Of a stretch of DNA of 64,000 nt, positions 7,387 through 16,934 are shown one piece after another. The position numbers and the translations under genes were made by a program. The notes under the pieces were generated by a model that saw only the letters and a list, made by a program, of their open reading frames with translations, ran no database searches and was not told where the DNA came from. Every line of letters begins with the position of its first letter. The first letter of the stretch is position 1. This stretch comes from Thalassotalea_F euphylliae (lineage in GTDB: Bacteria > Pseudomonadota > Gammaproteobacteria > Enterobacterales > Alteromonadaceae): NCBI RefSeq assembly GCF_042682785.1, contig NZ_JBHUIB010000003.1, positions 248,001 through 312,000 of the forward strand, read 5' to 3'.

Positions 7387-9291
7387 ATGTTAGAGAATAT
7401 TAGAGAGAACTCTCAAGGACTTGTGGCTAAGATCATTCTTGGCTTCATTATTTTGACTTTCGCCGTTGCAGGTATTGGCAGTTACACAAATTCTGTAGAT
7501 ACCTCTGTCGCTGAAGTTAATGGCCAAAAAATTAGCCAGCAGGCATTCGACCAAGCATACCAGGCTCAGCGTAACCGTATGGTTCAGCAGTTTGGTGAGA
7601 TGTTTGATACCTTAGCGTCAGACCCAGCTTACATGGCGAATTTCCGCAAAGGTGTGTTAGATAATTTAGTCAATGAAATCTTAATTGATCAAAGCGCGCG
7701 TGATTTAGCTATTCGCGTGTCAGATGAGCAAATTAAAGAAACTATACGCACAATGCCGGAATTCCAAGTAGATGGTAATTTTGATAACAACCGTTACTTA
7801 GCAGTAATTAATCAGGCGGGTTTCTTCCAGTCTTCAGATTTTCGTGATTACTTGCGCACTGAAATGTCTCGTCGCCAGTTAAGCCAGGCGCTTGTTACTA
7901 CTGAATTCAGCCTTCCATACCAAACAGAGCAACTTTCAGCGTTACAAAACCAAACGCGTGATATTAGTGTTGCTACCGTTAGCGCTGAGCAATTTAAAGC
8001 GACCGTTGAAGTAACCGACGAAGAAATTAATACGTATTACATGGGCAACCAAGCACGCTTTGAGAACCCAGAACAAGTTAAAGTTGAATATGTTGCGCTT
8101 GATGTTGATAAATTGTCTCAAGGCATTGAAGCAACAGATGAAGAAGCTGAAAGCTACTACAACGAAAATATTAGTGATTTCCAGCAACAAGAACAGCGCC
8201 GTGTATCTCACATCTTAATAGAGTTTGGTGACGACGAAGCAGCTGCAGAGGCACAAGCGAGTGAATTATTAGCTAAAGTTAATGCTGGTGAGGACTTTGC
8301 CGAGCTAGCAAAGGCACATTCTGCAGATGCGTTTAGTGGAGAAAATGGTGGCGACTTAGAGTGGGTAGAACGTGGTGTTATGGGCGAAGCGTTTGATGAT
8401 GCTGCATTTGCGTTAGCTTCGGCTGGTGATGTCTCAAAACTCGTGAAGTCTGATTTTGGTTTCCACATTATTAAATTGACAGAATTAAAGCCAACACAAA
8501 CAACGCCGTTCGTGGAAGTTAAAGAAGAAATTCTCGCGCGTATTAAAAATGACAGAGCTCAAGAGCAATTCTTTGAACTTCAACAAGAACTTGCGCGCGT
8601 TAGTTTCGAGTTTCCGGATTCATTGGATGACGCGGCGGGCGCTGTAGATGGTGAAGTACAAACGTCTAGTTGGTTAACACGTGGTGGCAACCCAGCTCCA
8701 TTTAACGTACCAGCTGTGATTGATGCTGCATTCTCTGACATTGTGCTTACTGAGAACTTGAATTCAGATATTATTGAAGTGTCAGATACTTTGGTAATGG
8801 TTGTACGTGTTGCAGAGCACAAGCCTGCGGCTGTAAAACCGCTAACAGAAGTAGAGGCGCAAATTAAAACACAGCTTGTAAATGAGAAAGCCTCTTCGGA
8901 AGCTCAAACGCTAGCAAATGAAATGGTTGCTAAGCTGCAAAGCGGTGAATCTGTTGACTCTCAACTTGCGGAATTGGGCGCAGAGTTCACTGACCATGCT
9001 AATACGGCGCGTTTCGGTTCTACACTTGATCAAGCAGTGGTTCGCAAGGCATTTGTTATGCCACATCCTGAAGGAGCTCCAACAGTGGACAGTGCAGAGC
9101 TTGCCAATGGTGATTTAGCGATTATTACGGTGAAAGCGGTAACTGCGGGTGAAGCTGCTGTAAATCCAAACTTAGCAGAGCAAAAAGCAAGTCAACTGGC
9201 TCAATCTGCGTATCAAGGCTATGTTGATACATTAAGAGCGAGTGCTGAAATCAAGCAACGCCAAACGGTACAAGAAAGTAACGTCTTCTAA
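7387..9291 (+). CDS. ppiD: PpiD, membrane-anchored periplasmic chaperone of the SurA/parvulin class
   Basis: Inner-membrane protein with one N-terminal transmembrane helix (about residues 13-34, IILGFIILTFAVAGIG) and a large periplasmic part. It works near the SecYEG exit and helps outer-membrane protein folding. An N-terminal SurA-like chaperone region is followed by a parvulin domain at about 265-365 (RRVSHILIEF through SDFGFHIIKL) and a C-terminal helical region. Length is 634 against about 623 in E. coli. It follows hupB, the normal position. A -10-like TAGAAT at 7340-7345 may be its promoter. Confidence 0.95.
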   Translation: MLENIRENSQGLVAKIILGFIILTFAVAGIGSYTNSVDTSVAEVNGQKISQQAFDQAYQAQRNRMVQQFGEMFDTLASDPAYMANFRKGVLDNLVNEILIDQSARDLAIRVSDEQIKETIRTMPEFQVDGNFDNNRYLAVINQAGFFQSSDFRDYLRTEMSRRQLSQALVTTEFSLPYQTEQLSALQNQTRDISVATVSAEQFKATVEVTDEEINTYYMGNQARFENPEQVKVEYVALDVDKLSQGIEATDEEAESYYNENISDFQQQEQRRVSHILIEFGDDEAAAEAQASELLAKVNAGEDFAELAKAHSADAFSGENGGDLEWVERGVMGEAFDDAAFALASAGDVSKLVKSDFGFHIIKLTELKPTQTTPFVEVKEEILARIKNDRAQEQFFELQQELARVSFEFPDSLDDAAGAVDGEVQTSSWLTRGGNPAPFNVPAVIDAAFSDIVLTENLNSDIIEVSDTLVMVVRVAEHKPAAVKPLTEVEAQIKTQLVNEKASSEAQTLANEMVAKLQSGESVDSQLAELGAEFTDHANTARFGSTLDQAVVRKAFVMPHPEGAPTVDSAELANGDLAIITVKAVTAGEAAVNPNLAEQKASQLAQSAYQGYVDTLRASAEIKQRQTVQESNVF

Positions 9292-9308
9292 GTTACTTGC
9301 TTTGACAT

Positions 9309-9337
9309 AAAAAAAGCGCCTACAAGGCGCTTTTTTT
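9309..9337 (+). terminator. intrinsic terminator after ppiD
   Basis: AGCGCCT-ACA-AGGCGCT with flanking A- and T-runs. It sits between ppiD and the convergent sapF, and the flanking A-run gives a U tract on the other strand too, so it may serve both. Confidence 0.92.
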
Positions 9338-9418
9338 ATGTATGAACGTTGTGTTTTTTCGTCAAACTATCAGCAAAATAAGGTTTGCTTGCCAATCTCT
9401 CTATTGAAAGTGCATTAA

Positions 9419-10207
9419 TTAATTCAGTTTTTGGGTCATTTGCAGTTTCTGATTCATGATCAATTTTTTAGTGTACTTATGTTTTGGATTTTTTAAGACA
9501 CTACTGGTACTGCCATATTCGACGACTTTCCCGTCAGATAACACCATTACTTCATCGCTAAAGTGACGAACGATACCTAAGTTGTGCGAAATCAAAATAA
9601 ACGCCAAGCCCATTTGTTGTTGTAGGTCGAGTAGCAAATTTATCATTTGAGAACGCAGAGAGGGGTCCAGAGCGGCTAAAGCTTCATCTAGTATAACTAC
9701 TTGAGGCGAAAGAATGATCGCTCTTGCCAGCGCTATACGTTGCTTCTGACCACCAGAGAACATATGCGGATAAAAGTTCATATGTTCGGCTAAAAGGCCT
9801 ACTTTGAGTAATGTAACTTTAATGAGCTGTTCTCGTTCTGCTTCATCCAAGTTTGTATTAATTTTCAATGGCTCATCCAGCAACTGACCTATGGTTAAAC
9901 TAGGATTAAGCGTTGTTGCAGAATCTTGAAAAATCATACGAATATGTTGGCAACGTTGCTTAAAATTGCCAGGCTCGAGATGTTGACCGTTTAATTTTAT
10001 TTTGCCTGTTGTGGGATGCTCTGCGCCAACAAGCAGTTTGGCTAAAGTTGACTTACCACTGCCCATTTCACCGACAATGGCGAGTGTTCGTTGCGCTTCT
10101 AGTTCAAATGATAAAGCTGAAAGGGCAGGGATATCCTTTTTTTTGAACCAATCCTCCTTGACGCGATAGGTCTTACTTAACTCTTGGACTTCCAGTAAAA
10201 CAGACAT
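9419..10207 (-). CDS. sapF: SapF, ATPase of the peptide/putrescine ABC transporter
   Basis: Second ATP-binding subunit of the Sap importer/exporter. Walker A is GEMGSGKST, the ABC signature FSGGQKQRIALARAI and Walker B VVILDEAL; 262 residues. The start is the ATG at 10205-10207, which shares its A with the TAA stop of sapD (TAATG) and is preceded by AAAGGA. A longer frame reaching 10306 overlaps sapD and has no supporting site. It is the last gene of the pspF-sapABCDF unit. In E. coli SapBCDF is linked to putrescine export and in pathogens to antimicrobial peptide resistance; the substrate here is unknown. Confidence 0.92.
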   Translation of the reverse strand: MSVLLEVQELSKTYRVKEDWFKKKDIPALSALSFELEAQRTLAIVGEMGSGKSTLAKLLVGAEHPTTGKIKLNGQHLEPGNFKQRCQHIRMIFQDSATTLNPSLTIGQLLDEPLKINTNLDEAEREQLIKVTLLKVGLLAEHMNFYPHMFSGGQKQRIALARAIILSPQVVILDEALAALDPSLRSQMINLLLDLQQQMGLAFILISHNLGIVRHFSDEVMVLSDGKVVEYGSTSSVLKNPKHKYTKKLIMNQKLQMTQKLN

Positions 10208-11199
10208 TAGTAAGTATCCTTTAACGAAAAGTGGCAACTGACTTGGTGGCCATGATAGCTTTTCACTTTTGGCGCTTTTACACAGGCTTGCTGCGCGCGA
10301 GGGCACCTGGGTCCTAAACGACAGCCAATAGGCAAGTGCTGCAGGATTGGAATACTTCCTGGTAACGCCATCAAGCGCGATTTTGCGGGCAAGTTGCTAT
10401 TTGCATTCAAGCTACTATCCAGAAGAGCTTGTGTGTATGGGTGGAGCGGTTTGTTAAAGATTTGATCGGTAGTACCCGCCTCTACAAATTGCCCTGAATA
10501 CATCACGGTTATGGTGTTTGTCCAGTGAGTAATATTTTCCAAATCATGGCTAATTAGCAAAATAGACATGTTTTTTAGCTGATTTAAGCTAGCGAGTAAT
10601 CTAAAAATTTGCCCTTGGTTGGTACTTTCCATTGATGCCGTTGGTTCGTCAGCAATGAGCAGCTTAGGTTGACGAGCAAGGGCCATCGCTATCATTACCC
10701 GTTGACATACTGCCTCGGTTAATTGGTGAGGGTAACTTTTATTACATATGGTGTGTTGCTTAATACCAACCTTATGAAGCAACTTTATTGCTTCTTCCTT
10801 TCTTTGTTTTCTGCGTTGCCAAAAGTAGCCACTTAAACCCTCGGTACCGATAGCTTCTTCAAGTTGTTCACCAATAGGAGTTGTCGGATCAAGACATGAC
10901 ATGGGCTCCTGAAAAATCATCGCCACGTCTTTCGTGATGATTGCTTTTCTTTCCTCTATTGGCAGATGTAAAAGCTCTTTGCCCTGCCAATGAAAACGAT
11001 CTGCACTTACTTTCCAGCGCTCATCATCTAAAACCCCCACAATTGCTTGAGCAAGTAATGACTTTCCGGAACCAGACTCTCCAACTAGGCCACGTACTTC
11101 GCCTTCTTTCATCGATAGACTTACTCTATCGACAGCAAGCGTATTTTCGTGCTTGCCAATGAGCTCAATAGAGAGGTTTCGTATATCGAGCAAATTCAT
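10207..11199 (-). CDS. sapD: SapD, ATPase of the Sap ABC transporter
   Basis: First ATP-binding subunit, 330 residues, with Walker A GESGSGKS (about 41-48), Q-loop IFQEPMSCLDP, a diverged signature (HQLTEAVCQRVMIAMAL where family members have LSGGQ), Walker B LLIADEPTAS and the oligopeptide-transporter C-terminal Cys-rich region CRLGPRCPRAQQAC. The altered signature (LTEAVCQ) is also typical of SapD. It overlaps sapC and sapF by one base each (TAATG junctions), implying translational coupling. Confidence 0.93.
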   Translation of the reverse strand: MNLLDIRNLSIELIGKHENTLAVDRVSLSMKEGEVRGLVGESGSGKSLLAQAIVGVLDDERWKVSADRFHWQGKELLHLPIEERKAIITKDVAMIFQEPMSCLDPTTPIGEQLEEAIGTEGLSGYFWQRRKQRKEEAIKLLHKVGIKQHTICNKSYPHQLTEAVCQRVMIAMALARQPKLLIADEPTASMESTNQGQIFRLLASLNQLKNMSILLISHDLENITHWTNTITVMYSGQFVEAGTTDQIFNKPLHPYTQALLDSSLNANSNLPAKSRLMALPGSIPILQHLPIGCRLGPRCPRAQQACVKAPKVKSYHGHQVSCHFSLKDTY

Positions 11200-12092
11200 T
11201 AGCTGAGTTTCCTTTGCTTGATTGCATGGCGAACACCTTCACCGACTAAGTTAGTCGCAACTACTGCAAATAATATTGCTAGCCCCGGCAGATACACCGT
11301 CCAAGGGGCGAGATAAAATAAGTCAAACCCGCTTGCCAACATAGCGCCCCATTCTGGAAGAGGAATAGGGGCACCTAAGCCCAGAAAGCCCAGGGCAGCT
11401 ATATCCAAAATAGCAGCTGATTGCGCAAATGTGGCTTGGCTAATAATACGCTCAATGATATTTGGCAATACAGTGTGATTCAGAAGTCTTATCGATGAAG
11501 CACCATCGAGCTTTGCTGCGAGAACGTAGTCTTTTTCAAACTCTTCTTTTACTGCGTTTCGGGTAATGTGTACAAACTGAGGAATGAGTACCATCACGAT
11601 CGCCCACAATGTATTTTCAAGACCTGGGCCCAAAATCGCAACAATAACGATGGCGAGCAAAAGAGATGGAATAGAAAGAATTACATCGAGAAAATGATTA
11701 AGAAAACTAGAACGTACACCTTTGGTTAGTGCAGCAAGGGAGCCAATAAGAACGCCAATTGTCATGGCAATGATAACAACAATAAAACTTAAACCAAAGG
11801 TTAGTGAAGTACCGTGCATTAGACGAGAAAGCATGTCTCGGCCTAGATCATCAGTCCCCAGTAAGAACGACACATTTCCAGCATCATCCCAAGCAGGTGG
11901 TAGCATCGCCATGGCGACGTCGCTTTCGACAGAGGAGTGTGGTGCAAATACCGGGGAGAATATGGCGATAAAAATAAGAAAGGCATAGGCGCCTAAACCT
12001 ATCATAATGCTAGGAGTTTCTCTAAAGACAAGCCAAAGTTGGACGAGTGGTGAGGGAAACTCTTCTTCTAAGTATATTTTATCGCGAGCCAT
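11199..12092 (-). CDS. sapC: SapC, permease subunit of the Sap ABC transporter
   Basis: Inner-membrane permease of the DppC/OppC type, 297 residues. It has an N-terminal membrane helix after PLVQLW, then five further helices, and the cytoplasmic EAA coupling loop LAAKLDGASSIRLLNHTVLPN at about residues 190-212. It overlaps the end of sapB by 14 bases and shares one base with sapD. Confidence 0.93.
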   Translation of the reverse strand: MARDKIYLEEEFPSPLVQLWLVFRETPSIMIGLGAYAFLIFIAIFSPVFAPHSSVESDVAMAMLPPAWDDAGNVSFLLGTDDLGRDMLSRLMHGTSLTFGLSFIVVIIAMTIGVLIGSLAALTKGVRSSFLNHFLDVILSIPSLLLAIVIVAILGPGLENTLWAIVMVLIPQFVHITRNAVKEEFEKDYVLAAKLDGASSIRLLNHTVLPNIIERIISQATFAQSAAILDIAALGFLGLGAPIPLPEWGAMLASGFDLFYLAPWTVYLPGLAILFAVVATNLVGEGVRHAIKQRKLS

Positions 12093-13110
12093 ATTTTGCT
12101 CCTCGCGCTAATGGATTCAATGCTGCGTATGTATAGTCAGTAATGATATGAACAATAAAGATAAAGGTTGAAAGCACCAATAAACCACTTTGAATAGCGG
12201 TATAATCGCGTTGATAAATACTTTCTATTAACCAGCGTCCAATTCCGGGCCAATTAAAAATAACTTCTGTAATCATTGCAAGAGTGATTAGGTTCGCAAA
12301 TTGAAGTCCAATATGTTGCACAACCTTTATTAACGCGTTGCGAATAGCATGTCGAAAGATGATTTGTGCAAAGCTTAACCCCTTTGCTCTTGTCGCTTTG
12401 ATGTAACTTGTCTCTAATACCTCTAGCATCGCACTGCGTGCTAGGCGAATAAAAATGGTGGCAGGCGCAATAGCTATGACGGCAGCTGGCAAGATAATGT
12501 GTGCAAATGCATTCTGTAAAGCTTGCCATTTGTAAGGTGTGTCACTCAAGAGTACATCGACTAACATCAAGCCGGTGACGTGCTCAATTTCATACAGAAG
12601 ACTTATTTGTCCGCCAGAAGGTAGCCACCCAAGTTGAATAGAAAATGTAAGAATGGCAAGTAGTCCGAGCCAAAATACAGGGATTGAATAACCCACCATG
12701 GCAACGGATAAAATGACATGATCGACAATTTTGTTGTGGCGGATAGCAGCGACAAAGCCGATGGGTATACCCACTATTGTCGCAATTAAAAAGGCAAATA
12801 GGCTCAGCTCAATGGTCGCTGGTAGCAATCTCAGTATTTCATCTGCAATAGAGGATTGAGTCGCCATAGAAATACCCAAATCACCGGAAAATATATGAGA
12901 TAGGTAACTAAAAAACTGTACTACGATGTTGCTTTCTTGCTGGTAGTCTTGCGCTAATATCGCGAGCTGTTCTGGAGTTGCATTCAACTGACCTGTTAGG
13001 TTGATCAGCTGTTCACCTGGGAACATATAGGAAAGACTAAAGCTGAGAATACTAAGCAGTAAAATCGTAAAAATAAAAAGGTTTAGACGCCTCAAGGTAA
13101 ACATTAACAT
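12079..13110 (-). CDS. sapB: SapB, permease subunit of the Sap ABC transporter
   Basis: Inner-membrane permease of the DppB/OppB type, 343 residues. It begins with a membrane helix (about 9-29), then has a periplasmic loop and a five-helix core with EAA loop KATRAKGLSFAQIIFRHAIRN (about 236-256). The start codon overlaps the sapA stop by one base (TAATG), and the end overlaps sapC. Partner of SapC. Confidence 0.93.
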   Translation of the reverse strand: MLMFTLRRLNLFIFTILLLSILSFSLSYMFPGEQLINLTGQLNATPEQLAILAQDYQQESNIVVQFFSYLSHIFSGDLGISMATQSSIADEILRLLPATIELSLFAFLIATIVGIPIGFVAAIRHNKIVDHVILSVAMVGYSIPVFWLGLLAILTFSIQLGWLPSGGQISLLYEIEHVTGLMLVDVLLSDTPYKWQALQNAFAHIILPAAVIAIAPATIFIRLARSAMLEVLETSYIKATRAKGLSFAQIIFRHAIRNALIKVVQHIGLQFANLITLAMITEVIFNWPGIGRWLIESIYQRDYTAIQSGLLVLSTFIFIVHIITDYTYAALNPLARGAKYGSR

Positions 13111-14720
13111 TACTGCTTACTTACCTCCGCAAAACTAATGCCGCCGAAAGAGCTTAAAAGTCGACCTTTTACATCTTTATGTCGCGCTTGATAACGTTTT
13201 GAGTGAGCAAGCGGCAATATCGGCAATTCTTCGTGAAGAATATTCTGTGCTTGCCTATAAAGACTTGTTCGCTGACTAACATTTGTCGTTTGCAATGCCA
13301 GCTCAATCAAACTGTCAAACTCTTGATTACACCACAACGCTCGGTTACTGCCTGTTGCGACGGAGCTACAGCTGAGCAGTGGACTAAAAAAGTTGTCAGG
13401 ATCTGGATGATCGGCTGACCAACCGAGTAAGACACTTTGATGTTCTCCCTCACTCACTCGTCTTAAAAATGTCGCCCATTCATAAGTAACAATATCGACA
13501 TTGACACCAATTTGGCTTAAATCAGCTTGAATGATTTTTGCCATGGTTAAAGCGTTTGGATTGTACGCGCGCTGGACTGGCATTGCCCAAATATCGAAGC
13601 TTAGTTCTTCATCGTAACCTGCTTCAACCAATAACTGTCTCGCTTTAATTGGAGAGTATTCAATATCTGTAATGGTATCGTCATGCGCCCAAGAATTTTT
13701 AGGGAGAATTGATTTGGCAACTTCGGCTTGGCCTGCGTATATTGCCTCAATAATAGCTTCTTTGTTAATTGCATGAGCTATAGCTCTTCGTACTAGAGGG
13801 TCATCAAATGGCGGCTTTTCTGTGTTAAAACCCAAATAGCCGATATTGAACGAGGTCACTTCCTCCAACAACAAGTTTGGATTTTCGGTAATTTTATGTT
13901 GTGCGATAGGGTAGGCGATAACATCACATTCGTTAGTCAGCAGCTTGGTTAAACGGCCCGTGTCACTTGAGGTAATGTCGAAAACTAACTGCTTAATTTT
14001 AGCTGGGCTATTCCAGTATTGATCGTGTCGATAAAAGCGTAGTAGCGAGCCCGCTTGATATTCTTTCAATTTGAAGGGCCCTGTGCCTATAGGTAAGAGG
14101 TCTATATCTGATGCTTTATCTTCAGCGAGTAAATTATCTGCATATTCTTTCGATAAAATAACCGCGTAGTCCGTTGCCAGGTTTGCGAGAAAAGAGCTGT
14201 TTGCTTGTCGAAGTTTAAACCGAACGGTGTACTCATTAATTTTTTCTACTTCTTCAATACTGTTGGAAAACTGTACGTTTTGAAAAAATGGGTAACGACC
14301 ACCTGATACCTGATGATAGGGGTTTTCTTTGTCTAGGATTCGTCTGAAGCTAAATACTACGTCATCGGCATTGAGGTTACGAGAAGGCCAAAAGTAGTCT
14401 GTTGTATGGAATGCTACGTCTTTTCTTAAGTAAAATGTGATCATTTTACCATCGCGAGTAACATGCCATGATTTGGCTAGTGCCGGAGCGATGCTGTTGT
14501 CACCTGCGTTAAAGGTAATAAGTCTGTCGTAGATTTGGTTCGCCACGGCATCAATAGTTGTGCCTGAAGTCACGGTTTGTGGGTTAAAAGAGACAGGTGA
14601 GCCTTCAGCACAGTACACTATGCTGTTTTGCGCAATTTCTTGATTTTCAACTTCACAGCCAGTCAGTAACACGCAAGCTGTGAGTATGCTACCAAATGAA
14701 ATGCGTTGACTAAGCTTCAT
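13110..14720 (-). CDS. sapA: SapA, extracytoplasmic peptide-binding protein, predicted lipoprotein
   Basis: Family 5 solute-binding protein, 536 residues, that delivers ligand to SapBC. The N-terminus carries a lipobox LLTGC with Cys22 followed by Glu, so a lipid anchor is predicted; classical SapA of E. coli is a soluble periplasmic protein. The family 5 features KSWHVTRDGKMITFYLRKDVAFH and FNTEKPPFDDPLVRRAI are present. Its start lies inside the end of pspF (11-base overlap), so psp regulator and transporter appear co-transcribed. Confidence 0.92.
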   Translation of the reverse strand: MKLSQRISFGSILTACVLLTGCEVENQEIAQNSIVYCAEGSPVSFNPQTVTSGTTIDAVANQIYDRLITFNAGDNSIAPALAKSWHVTRDGKMITFYLRKDVAFHTTDYFWPSRNLNADDVVFSFRRILDKENPYHQVSGGRYPFFQNVQFSNSIEEVEKINEYTVRFKLRQANSSFLANLATDYAVILSKEYADNLLAEDKASDIDLLPIGTGPFKLKEYQAGSLLRFYRHDQYWNSPAKIKQLVFDITSSDTGRLTKLLTNECDVIAYPIAQHKITENPNLLLEEVTSFNIGYLGFNTEKPPFDDPLVRRAIAHAINKEAIIEAIYAGQAEVAKSILPKNSWAHDDTITDIEYSPIKARQLLVEAGYDEELSFDIWAMPVQRAYNPNALTMAKIIQADLSQIGVNVDIVTYEWATFLRRVSEGEHQSVLLGWSADHPDPDNFFSPLLSCSSVATGSNRALWCNQEFDSLIELALQTTNVSQRTSLYRQAQNILHEELPILPLAHSKRYQARHKDVKGRLLSSFGGISFAEVSKQ

Positions 14721-15810
14721 CTAATCCATTTCCATCTAATAGGTTGTACTTTTTCAAATAGCCTCTTAATTGATGGTACGTCAGTTCTAGTGCTTCAGCT
14801 GTTTTCTTTTGATTAAATTGACATGATGCTAACGCTGATTTCAATAACTTTATTTCATAATCTTGCGATAAATTCTTCAACGACACGGGGAATTCTGGAG
14901 CAGCTTCTTGAATTGGTGCCATTTTCAACGGTGTATCTGCCACAGGTGCACTGGTTGTATGCGTGTCTGCTTGCTCAGGTGTTCGCTCGATAACACGGTC
15001 TTGTGTTTTAACTCGCTGGGTGGGGCGGTAAGGAGACTCAAACGGATCAACAACAAGTTCATGAACAGGTAAGTGTGGGTTGTTACAGCGATATACGCTA
15101 CGTTCTACCACGTTCTTTAATTCACGAATATTACCAGGCCAATGATACTCGAGCATCGCGCGCTTGGCTTTCTCCGTAAAACCGCTGAATAATTCGAATT
15201 CGAGTTCACGAGCCATATTGATGGCGAAGTGTTCAGCAAGAATGAGGATATCTTCAACTCGCTCTCTCAATGGTGGCAAAGTAATTACATCAAAGGCTAA
15301 ACGATCCAATAAGTCTGCTCTAAATTCGCCTTTGTCAGCCAATGTAGGCAAATCTTCATTGGTCGCAGCAACCAGGCGAGCATCTGTTTTTATTGTGCGG
15401 GAGCCACCTACACGCTCAAACTCTCCGTATTCAACAACACGGAGTAATTTTTCTTGAATCAGCCCGGAAGTATTCGCTATTTCATCAAGAAATAAGGTCC
15501 CTTTGTCTGCGCGCTCAAAGCGTCCCTCGTGGCGTTTGTTGGCGCCAGTAAAGGCACCACTTTCGTAACCAAATAGTTCGCTCTCTAATAAGTTTTCATT
15601 TAAAGCAGCACAATTCAGCTTTAAATAATTTTGCTCCCATCGTTTAGAAAGATAGTGTAAACGAGCGGCAACCAGCTCTTTACCGGTGCCTCGCTCACCA
15701 ATAATTAACACAGGTTTACTCAGTGGCGCTATCTGAGAGATTTGTTCTAAAACTTCCAGAAAACTATTTGATTGTCCTATCAAATTGTCTTGTTGTTTAA
15801 ATCTCGCCAT
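14710..15810 (-). CDS. pspF: PspF, sigma54-dependent activator of the phage-shock operon
   Basis: Bacterial enhancer-binding protein without a receiver domain, 366 residues. It has an AAA+ domain from the N-terminus with Walker A GERGTGKE, the sigma54-contacting loop ESGAFTGA, Walker B GTLFLDEI, and a C-terminal Fis-type helix-turn-helix (QKKTAEALELTYHQLRGYLKKY). PspA normally inhibits it by direct binding. It is divergent from pspA. It is longer than the E. coli protein (325) owing to a linker rich in Pro/Ala/Thr at about 265-310. Downstream sapA overlaps it. Confidence 0.95.
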   Translation of the reverse strand: MARFKQQDNLIGQSNSFLEVLEQISQIAPLSKPVLIIGERGTGKELVAARLHYLSKRWEQNYLKLNCAALNENLLESELFGYESGAFTGANKRHEGRFERADKGTLFLDEIANTSGLIQEKLLRVVEYGEFERVGGSRTIKTDARLVAATNEDLPTLADKGEFRADLLDRLAFDVITLPPLRERVEDILILAEHFAINMARELEFELFSGFTEKAKRAMLEYHWPGNIRELKNVVERSVYRCNNPHLPVHELVVDPFESPYRPTQRVKTQDRVIERTPEQADTHTTSAPVADTPLKMAPIQEAAPEFPVSLKNLSQDYEIKLLKSALASCQFNQKKTAEALELTYHQLRGYLKKYNLLDGNGLDEA

Positions 15811-15936
15811 GCTGATCCTAATTATTAGTTTATTTCGCTAACAAATAGTGTATTTTATTAACGCACTCGATAGAAGTGTTTTTACTAAAATTAATAAAAT
15901 ATATAAAAAACAGTTGTTTAAATGCGTTGTGGCAGG

Positions 15937-15954
15937 TTGGCGTAGTTCATGAAT
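15937..15954 (+). promoter_or_regulatory. weak candidate sigma54 promoter of pspABC
   Basis: TTGGC at 15937-15941 and TGAA around 15950-15953 give GG-N10-GA, against the consensus GG-N10-GC. It is the best sigma54-like match I found in the 193-base pspF-pspA gap. The match is poor, so the call rests mostly on PspF being adjacent. Confidence 0.3.
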
Positions 15955-16003
15955 ATAACAACACCAAGACAAACAATACGCTAATTAAATTGAGGTAGAT
16001 GTT

Positions 16004-16672
16004 ATGGGTATTTTTTCACGGTTTACAGACATCATTAATTCAAACATTAATTCATTACTAGATAAGGCTGAAGATCCAGAAAAGATGGTTCGCCTTATCA
16101 TTCAAGAAATGGAAGACACGCTTGTTGAAGTGCGCTCAAGCTCAGCAAAAACTCTAGCTGATAAGAAAGAGTTGGCTCGTCAAATAGCGCGTTACCAGAA
16201 AGACGCAGAACAGTGGCAGGAAAAAGCAGAGCTAGCATTAAGCAAGGGACGTGAAGATTTAGCACGTGCAGCATTAGTGGAAAGAGGTAAGGCCGCAGAC
16301 AGTGCAGCAGCACTGGAGGATGAGCTAGCACACGTTGATGAGCATATCGCAAAGCTTCAAGACGAGATTACACAGCTACAAGAAAAATTAGCGGACGCTA
16401 AAGCGCGTCAGAAAGCAATCATTATGCGTGAAAAAACGGCGAGCAGTCGTTTAAAAGTGAAGCGCAATGTTGATAGCAATAAAATTGACGATGCGTTGAG
16501 CCGATTCGACCGCTACGAGCGTAAAATTGACGATTTAGAAGCGCAGGTGGAAGCGCATGACCTAGGCAGTAAGTCTTTGTCAGACGAAATTGCAGAGTTG
16601 GAAAATGATGAAAATATTGATAATGAGTTAGAAGCACTAAAAGCTAAGCTAAACTCAAAAGAAGAAAAATAA
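16004..16672 (+). CDS. pspA: PspA, phage shock protein A (ESCRT-III/Vipp1 family)
   Basis: Peripheral inner-membrane protein that senses and repairs membrane stress and inhibits PspF. The 222 residues are almost wholly coiled-coil, beginning MGIFSRFTDIINSNINSLLDKAEDPEKMVRLIIQEMEDT, with the N-terminal amphipathic helix and conserved EDPEKM turn. First gene of pspABC; length equals E. coli PspA. GAGGTAGAT precedes the ATG. Confidence 0.97.
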   Translation: MGIFSRFTDIINSNINSLLDKAEDPEKMVRLIIQEMEDTLVEVRSSSAKTLADKKELARQIARYQKDAEQWQEKAELALSKGREDLARAALVERGKAADSAAALEDELAHVDEHIAKLQDEITQLQEKLADAKARQKAIIMREKTASSRLKVKRNVDSNKIDDALSRFDRYERKIDDLEAQVEAHDLGSKSLSDEIAELENDENIDNELEALKAKLNSKEEK

Positions 16673-16706
16673 TTCATCAGCATAACGTCGAAGAAGGAGA
16701 GGTATC

Positions 16707-16934
16707 GTGGAAGAGATTATTGTAGCCCCGTTGATCATTTTTATGCTGATTGTTGCGCCAATATGGTTAATTTTACATTACCGTAGTAAGCGCCAGATTA
16801 GCCAGGGCCTGAGCGAAGAGGAATATACGCAACTGTCTGAACTTGCGGAGTTAGCTGACAAAATGTCAGACCGTATTAAAACGTTAGAAGCAATTTTAGA
16901 TGCGGAATCACCTGATTGGAGAAACAAGGTATGA
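16707..16934 (+). CDS. pspB: PspB, phage shock membrane protein
   Basis: Small inner-membrane protein, 75 residues, with one N-terminal transmembrane helix (about 5-25) and a charged cytoplasmic coiled-coil. With PspC it relieves PspA inhibition of PspF. The start is GTG at 16707 behind the strong AAGGAGAGG. The stop overlaps the pspC start (ATGA). Confidence 0.95.
   Translation: MEEIIVAPLIIFMLIVAPIWLILHYRSKRQISQGLSEEEYTQLSELAELADKMSDRIKTLEAILDAESPDWRNKV

Noticed and set aside
10208..10306. N-terminal extension of sapF over the end of sapD
   Set aside because: The ATG at 10207 has AAAGGA and a TAATG coupling to sapD, and the extension shows no ABC ATPase homology.
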